Source: Polytrichum commune
Lineage: Eukaryota > Streptophyta > Polytrichopsida > Polytrichales > Polytrichaceae
Direction of reading: 5' to 3'
Length of the DNA: 64,000 bases
NCBI GenBank assembly: GCA_950295325.1
Contig: OX485806.1
Coordinates: 49,843,169-49,907,168, forward strand
Shown: positions 59,048 through 64,000 of the stretch, piece after piece
How positions within the stretch are numbered: position 1 is the stretch's first letter
How the letters are laid out: each line of letters opens with the position of its first letter
Translations under genes and position numbers: made by a program
Notes under the pieces: model-generated
What the model was told of the DNA's origin: nothing
The model's input: only the letters and a program-made list of their open reading frames with translations
Database searches by the model: none

Positions 59048-60364
59048 ACTTTTGCACCACATGCCCCACTTTCTACACATTGTAAAAGCCATATGTTAAT
59101 CACAAAAATATATTATTTTGCCTTTAGTGTTTTGCAATTATATCATACCGAGGAGGAAGCTAATAGAGCTATAAAAACATAACCGGAAAGTCAAGCCAGG
59201 ATGGCTGGAATTAAATAAGAAAACCTCACCAAATCTTGAAAAATGTTCAATATTTTTTGAAGCCCTAATAGCAAGTAGAGGTTTATCAACCCGATGTTTG
59301 TCCAAATTTTGTATGTTACCTTCCTTATCCAATTTTATTTCTCTTTTCAATAATGGGCTACAATTCTCTTTATCTAAATTGTTTTCTTTCTCTTTGACTT
59401 GTTTACCTACATGACATTTGATGTTCACATTTGTTAGTATGCTCCAAAATATACCACAACTACCACCTATAATAGTTATTTACCATGTAATTCAACCATT
59501 TTAGCATGAAATTTGATAAATCCATTATCCACAACCCTATTTTACTATATTAATTTGACCTCAAAATATAGGTGATATAATATGTTATACTCTATTGCTC
59601 TATTGCATGTTGATCTCACCTCTTAGCATAAATATTACTCATTTTTATGTCTTTTTGTCTTTGGGTCACCTTTTTACAATATTGGCAACACCTCCAAAGC
59701 CAATTTCTTGCCTTCATTCAATCGTATCCACTTAGATTTAGGTCCATTTTCCACTTTTGCATCCCCATCACGTTTTTGGATAACATGGTTTGATGAAGGC
59801 CTTATAGATGTGCAAATATTGTTGCTGGAAATCTTTTGTACCTATTCATAACAACATTTCCAATATGCACATTAAACACTACCAAATATGTCATCATTTA
59901 TTTAAACACATAGATTAGCTTTGAAAGGTCAACCTCCATAAGATCAAGCTATGAAAATACCAAAAATCACATACATCTAAAATAAGCCATAAATACTCTA
60001 ACATCCTAATAATAATGTTTGAACATCTACAAACAATGTCTCAACATGTTTTTTATTCAATGTCGTTATTATACTATGTAAAAATGTCAAATTGGACTCC
60101 ATAACAATTTGATATGAGTTGGGGGCTCAAGAAAAAAGGTAGGGGTTCAAAAAACTAGGGTTTTAAGAGCAAGGGCTTCCAAATAGGTTCCAAAAAAGGG
60201 CCACAACCCAGGAATTGCAAGTTGCAATCAACATCAAGAATTTGGATCAAGGCATGCTCGAGAAATCCAACAGTGGGATCAACTTTGAGGGTAAGCTATG
60301 TTGACATAAGTTAAAGTTTCAAACTAACATGAGTTCTCATCTACAAACCCATCATCTACCGGTG
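59048..60364. other. Intergenic, AT-rich
   Basis: A 96-codon minus-strand ORF (59428-59138) is rich in Lys, Glu and Asn and not recognised. No terminal repeats are seen. Confidence 0.3.
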
Positions 60365-60369
60365 CGGTG

Positions 60370-61050
60370 CCCACTTGTTCCGACAATCTCGACGGGTGAT
60401 CCACCTGCAAGTGCATTCTCCCGGGTTTGTAATCATACTCCTCTAGCAGCAAAACTCATCGTGCTAATCTACCGCTCAACTCTGGCTTGTTTACCAAAAA
60501 CTTAATCGCCATATGGTCCACAAAAAAAACTAGTGGATTACACAGCAGGTATTGACGGAATAGCCAAGCATTTCATTTACGTGGTGGAATAGTTACGCTC
60601 GGCCATGGTCAGTTGCCTACTAGCGTATGCCACTGGTTGATCATTTTCCATTTCTCGGCTAGGCTGGCAGAGGGCACTACCTACAGCCACCGCACTGGCA
60701 TTATAAAATACGTGGAAATGAATGCTCCAATTCGGGGGCACTAAGACCGGATACGTGCTTAGGCAAGCCTTTAGCTCTCCAAATGCTTTCTCACACTCCT
60801 CCGTCCACTCACACTTCGCGTCCTTCCTAAGCAGCTTGGTGATGGGAAGGGCTATCTTTGCGAAGGAAGGGATCAGTACCCTATACCATCCCACATGCCC
60901 CAAGAGCTTAGCTATACCTTTAGCGTTCGTGGGTGCCTCCAATCTTTCGATCACCACAATCTTGTCTGGATCAGGATCCCTCCATTTTTTACTCACCACG
61001 TACCCCAACAACACTTCTCTCCGTACTGCCAAGTACGTTTTTTCGTACAT
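60370..61050 (-). pseudogene. RT C-terminus and RNase H (third gypsy element)
   Basis: The 157-residue ORF includes LLGYVVSKKW, IAKLLGHVGWYRVLIPSFAKIA, ITKLLRKDAKCEW and ECEKAFGELKACL, with QPVAYASRQLTMAERNYSTT at the end; this is the RT connection and the start of RNase H. Further left, read with stops, are MAIKFLVNKPELSGR and LLLEEYDY, then HPSRLSE, the RNase H tail. Wording such as LLGHVVSK and the SFAKIA/LLRKD pair suggests the Athila/Tat side of Ty3/gypsy; this is an inference. Confidence 0.8.
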
Positions 61051-61186
61051 ATCGGAAGATATTGTGGCATCGACACTTCTCCAAATCTTACATTGTTCAC
61101 TTTAATCTTTCCACCATCAAATATGCATCCATCACTTGTTGTACGGATGTCGGATCTTATATCAACACCTCCCGCAACACTCGTTC

Positions 61187-61534
61187 TTATAAAGATTGAA
61201 GAAAAATCCCGATAATGGTATTTTCTTCAAGTCGAGCCGCGTCACATCTATCTTTAACCAATTTGAACCTCCGCACAAACTCCGCAATCGTCTTATTCTC
61301 TTTTTGTTTCAATTGTAACAACATGATAAAAACACCACGTTGATCTACGACTGTTTCAAATTTTCTTAAAAACGTGTATTTAAGAGAGGCCCACATAGGA
61401 AATGAAGCGCTAGGATTGGACCAAAACCATTCAAGCGCCTTACCCTTCAAAGTAGAAGAAAACCATAGTAATGTATAACGATCATTGTTAACCAAACTCA
61501 TAACAACGATATTAAAAAAAAATTGAACATGCAC
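61187..61534 (-). pseudogene. Gag capsid fragment (third gypsy element)
   Basis: A 115-codon minus-strand ORF reads STLKGKALEWFWSNP, WASLKYTFLRKFE, LLQLKQKENKTIAEFVRRF and DRCDAARLEEN, the hallmark order of the retrotransposon Gag capsid domain (PF03732 type). The C-terminal part with zinc knuckles is missing; the sequence passes to RT within ~100 bases. Confidence 0.82.
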
Positions 61535-61560
61535 CCTTGGATCTTGGTTTGGATTTCCAT

Positions 61561-63098
61561 CGAATGATGGAAAATGAACTTAAGCGTAGCGTACGGAAGA
61601 CCCACCGGTTGTATAACAGGTAGTGTACTCATTATAAGTGTTATCGGAGGTGGATTCGGCGGTTGAGACGCCATGGTTGGCGTCGGTGAGACACTCTCAC
61701 ATTACTCTCCTACTATGTTATCTTCAAACCGATTATTATGGATTCAAGATCTAGTTATTCTTCGGCTACTCAAATTAGAAGTACGCATTTCATCTTTAAC
61801 ATCTAATTTAAGCATTAGAATTCAATGAACAAATAGGAGTTTCACAAGGCTTACCTTCGTGGACGACAATATGCTGCATCACCAACGCATATGCCTCACT
61901 TTCTTCTTACTTCCAAAATGTAGTATCGTTGGAATTTTTGTATGCCAATAGTAGTTGTACGACGGAATGAGCTCGGAATGCCGATACTCCTAGGTATAGG
62001 TAACCCCAAATGTCAAATCAGTAGTGTTTTGATCGTCGTAGGTGTTGTGGTTTTAATATCCGCGCACTCGAGATAGAACACACAAACGAATGGCTGTAAG
62101 TTAGTTCTATATGGTGAAGCCAATCAAGTATTTCTTTTTTAACAAAACAATCGTAAATTTCTATTTCTATAAATTATTCTAACTCTGAGAAATATTCGTT
62201 TTCAATCGACATCTTTAACGGACAACATCTTCCTATAATATTAGCCTCCTAGATTCCAAATCTCTCTTAGACTATCGGCAGACGCACCAAAATGTGCGGT
62301 AAAGTAGGCACCCTCTTGGTTTCCAAGTCAAAGGGTTGAATCATGTATACCTTTAATTTACAAATAACATTTTCTAAGATTCGAAAGTCTTATGAATGAA
62401 AAGTTTGTAGTTAGCCTTCTAAGCATCTAATTAGTCCAATCTAAGCTTAGTTACTTTGAAATCGGCAACCTAGACCCTTTTAATGTAGTTCAACTACTAA
62501 AAGTCAACACAAACGGAACCAAACACTAATATAATATTTTAGAACTTCTAACTATTTGAGAAGGAATATAAATAAATAAGGTTTATGAGAGCTGCCTCAC
62601 GAAAATGCTTATAATTTTTCGTCATAATTTTTGATTTTAAAATGATATAAATAGAGAGATAACTTCACAACCTATCTAGGTATATAATAATGATTGAAAA
62701 TGGATTTTCCAGCTAGTGGGGGTGAAGCTACAAAGTTAGCAGTACCACAGCAAAAACTATGTCACGAAAACGTTGATAACTTCTAAAACAAAATTTACAT
62801 TTCAAGAAAACCACTTTTGTTGGAGAGAACACTTAAACCTCTATGTATGCATATAAGATATGTTAGAATCGGACTTAAAGATAAGACGTGATAAGCTTCT
62901 GAGGTATGCTATCTCTTTTTGGTTCAAAATTACTAAGTAATATGATATTCTATATGAATTAATTTTGCTGCACTAATAAGAAAAAAATAAATTAGGATGT
63001 TCCTTGAATACAAAAAGACAAAAGCTAAATAAACTATAGGAGAATAATTTATTTGAATGATAATAATATTAGGTCAAATTGATAAAACAAATCAGATT
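61561..63098. other. Possible 5' leader and LTR of the third gypsy element
   Basis: No ORF. On the minus strand TTTTGGTGCGTCTGCCGATAG near 62275-62296 resembles primer sites of Athila/Tat elements (TGGCGCCGTTGCCGGGG as I recall it), directly after a CA edge. The LTR would then run right from about 62293. No second copy confirms it. Confidence 0.3.
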
Positions 63099-63451
63099 GA
63101 ACCTTCACCGAGGCCAAACGGCACGGCCTCCATGGGCATTGGCCCAATGCAAAGGCATAGTTTCCTAATATGGTTCGGTTTGTTGTAGTGTTGTTCCAAC
63201 AACGCGATGATCAATATAAGATTGGACGTTCATGGATGGAAGTTCACATCTAAGAATTGGTTACCGATTAAGGGGTGAGTCTCGAAAGTAAACTAACAGG
63301 GTTCGTTCCCCTCTTATGAACTATAGAGTCCGGGGTAGGAGGAACTAACCATTAGCAAAGCGGAATATAAAGGGTTAGAGCTCATGACCCTTGCTAGAAA
63401 TGAAAATGATGAATATAATTAAGGGAAGCTAATGAGGGTTTCAACAAAAAA
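63099..63451 (+). mobile_element. Truncated LTR, family 1 (copy F), opposite orientation
   Basis: About 350 bases are the reverse complement of the first ~350 bases of copies A to E. They include ACGGCCTCCATGGGC, GTTGTAGTGTTGTTCC and AACTATAGAGTCCGGGGTA and end at 63451 with the equivalent of TGTTGAAACCC. The rest of the LTR is missing to the left, with the break at about 63099. Confidence 0.85.
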
Positions 63452-63720
63452 ATGGCAAAGATGAATGCCCTGCCCAATAATCAATTCAATAAAGCATGGT
63501 TCCTTGGGGGACTAAAAAAATAACATGCTTAACATATTGACCCAATGCTAATCGATGACTTGGATGAAGCAAAAACCTCGGCTCAAAAGTTAAAGGTAGG
63601 GAGAATGAAGAAAAACGTATTCCTTGATGATAGTGTTAATTATGAGTTTAGTGATGACTTAAAAAAAGAAAAAGAAAAAGACAAAAAAACAAAGACCAAG
63701 AAAAAATAAATCAACGAAAG
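63452..63720 (+). pseudogene. Possible gag remnant
   Basis: A plus-strand frame reads NALPNNQFNKAWFLGGLKK and, after stops, DDLDEAKTSAQKLKVGRMKK, then a Lys/Glu-rich tail. 'FxxGL' followed by an acidic/Ala helix is reminiscent of the end of a Gag capsid. It lies right next to the truncated LTR copy F. The evidence is thin. Confidence 0.3.
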
Positions 63721-64000
63721 AAAATATCAAAGCTCTACATGAGGAAATATAGGGACTAACTTTGAAAAAACAAATAATCTAAATTACTAAATGGAAGATA
63801 TTATGTCTAAGAATTTTAATGAGGTAATGCACTAAATACAACATTCCTTCCTATAACACAATCGAATGTGAATATGAAAGACATGAAACACAAAATTCTC
63901 AAAGAAAAAAGAACGAGGTGAATCAAATACAATCCCAATCCATTTGTACCCTAGGATGGAAAACACCTAGGCTAGACACCAATGAAAAAAGGGTCTAAAT
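63721..64000. other. AT-rich end of window
   Basis: No feature is recognised. Confidence 0.3.

Larger units (their letters stand above)
60365..61560 (-). mobile_element. Deleted Ty3/gypsy remnant: gag joined to RT end and RNase H
   Basis: On the minus strand a Gag capsid fragment (61534-61187) is followed within ~100 bases by the end of RT and by RNase H (61050-60370). Protease and the RT core between them are missing. No integrase follows; the sequence to the left is non-coding. It is distinct from the other two gypsy elements. Confidence 0.8.

Noticed and set aside
1..64000. tRNA, rRNA and other structural RNA genes
   Set aside because: I looked for rRNA-like conserved blocks and tRNA A/B-box pairs with cloverleaf arms and saw none convincing; a covariance-model search would be needed to exclude them.

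Overview
The window looks like intergenic DNA from a land plant with a large, repeat-filled nuclear genome. It has GT-AG introns, Ty3/gypsy retroelements including a chromodomain-bearing one, a Mutator-like DNA transposon with long terminal inverted repeats, a hAT-type MITE and many solo LTRs, and no bacterial-style gene layout. I cannot place the species. No clearly intact host gene is present; the only candidate is a possible exon pair at the left edge (174-330 and 957-1324, minus strand). Layout, left to right. 1-7865: possible host exons, AT-rich filler, a 216-bp tandem duplication, an inverted repeat and a 409-bp hAT-like MITE with a perfect 8-bp target duplication. 7871-13985: a 6.1-kb insertion with a perfect 5-bp target duplication (CATGA), 9-bp inverted ends, many CCGGAT-type motifs and a decayed minus-strand ORF set, itself split by a second insertion. 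14208-22038: a complete Mutator-like element (MULE) with ~300-bp terminal inverted repeats and a perfect 9-bp target duplication (CCCATATAA); its decayed transposase retains the DDE residues and a SWIM finger and is interrupted by a solo LTR with a perfect TTTGT duplication. 25853-31385: a decayed chromovirus on the minus strand whose integrase is split by another solo LTR of the same family. 31386-38060: a second, unrelated Ty3/gypsy element on the minus strand. 41651-59042: solo LTRs of two families, some nested. 60365-64000: fragments of further gypsy elements. The most striking content is in the second gypsy element. Between its protease and reverse transcriptase, on the same strand, lies a full-length but decayed cytosine-5 DNA methyltransferase domain (34004-35066) with motifs in canonical order: I (FGGIG), IV (GWPC), a VI-like DNLP, an VIII-like segment, IX (EREHAMGF) and X (AMDL). 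The inferred order is gag, protease, methyltransferase, RT, RNase H, integrase. A retroelement that carries its own DNA methyltransferase could have set or mimicked the host methylation marks on its own copies. This copy is dead: it has in-frame stops, several explicable as C-to-T changes, and a frameshift. Two LTR families explain much of the rest. Family 1 (read on + as TGTCGCAACC...GTGCGCGACA, ~940-970 bp) has six copies; one is preceded by a polypurine tract on the minus strand, which fixes its orientation. Family 2 (TGTGAGCCC...CTCACA, 1.35-2.7 kb) has five copies, three with perfect 5-bp target duplications, and a palindromic first ~25 bp.
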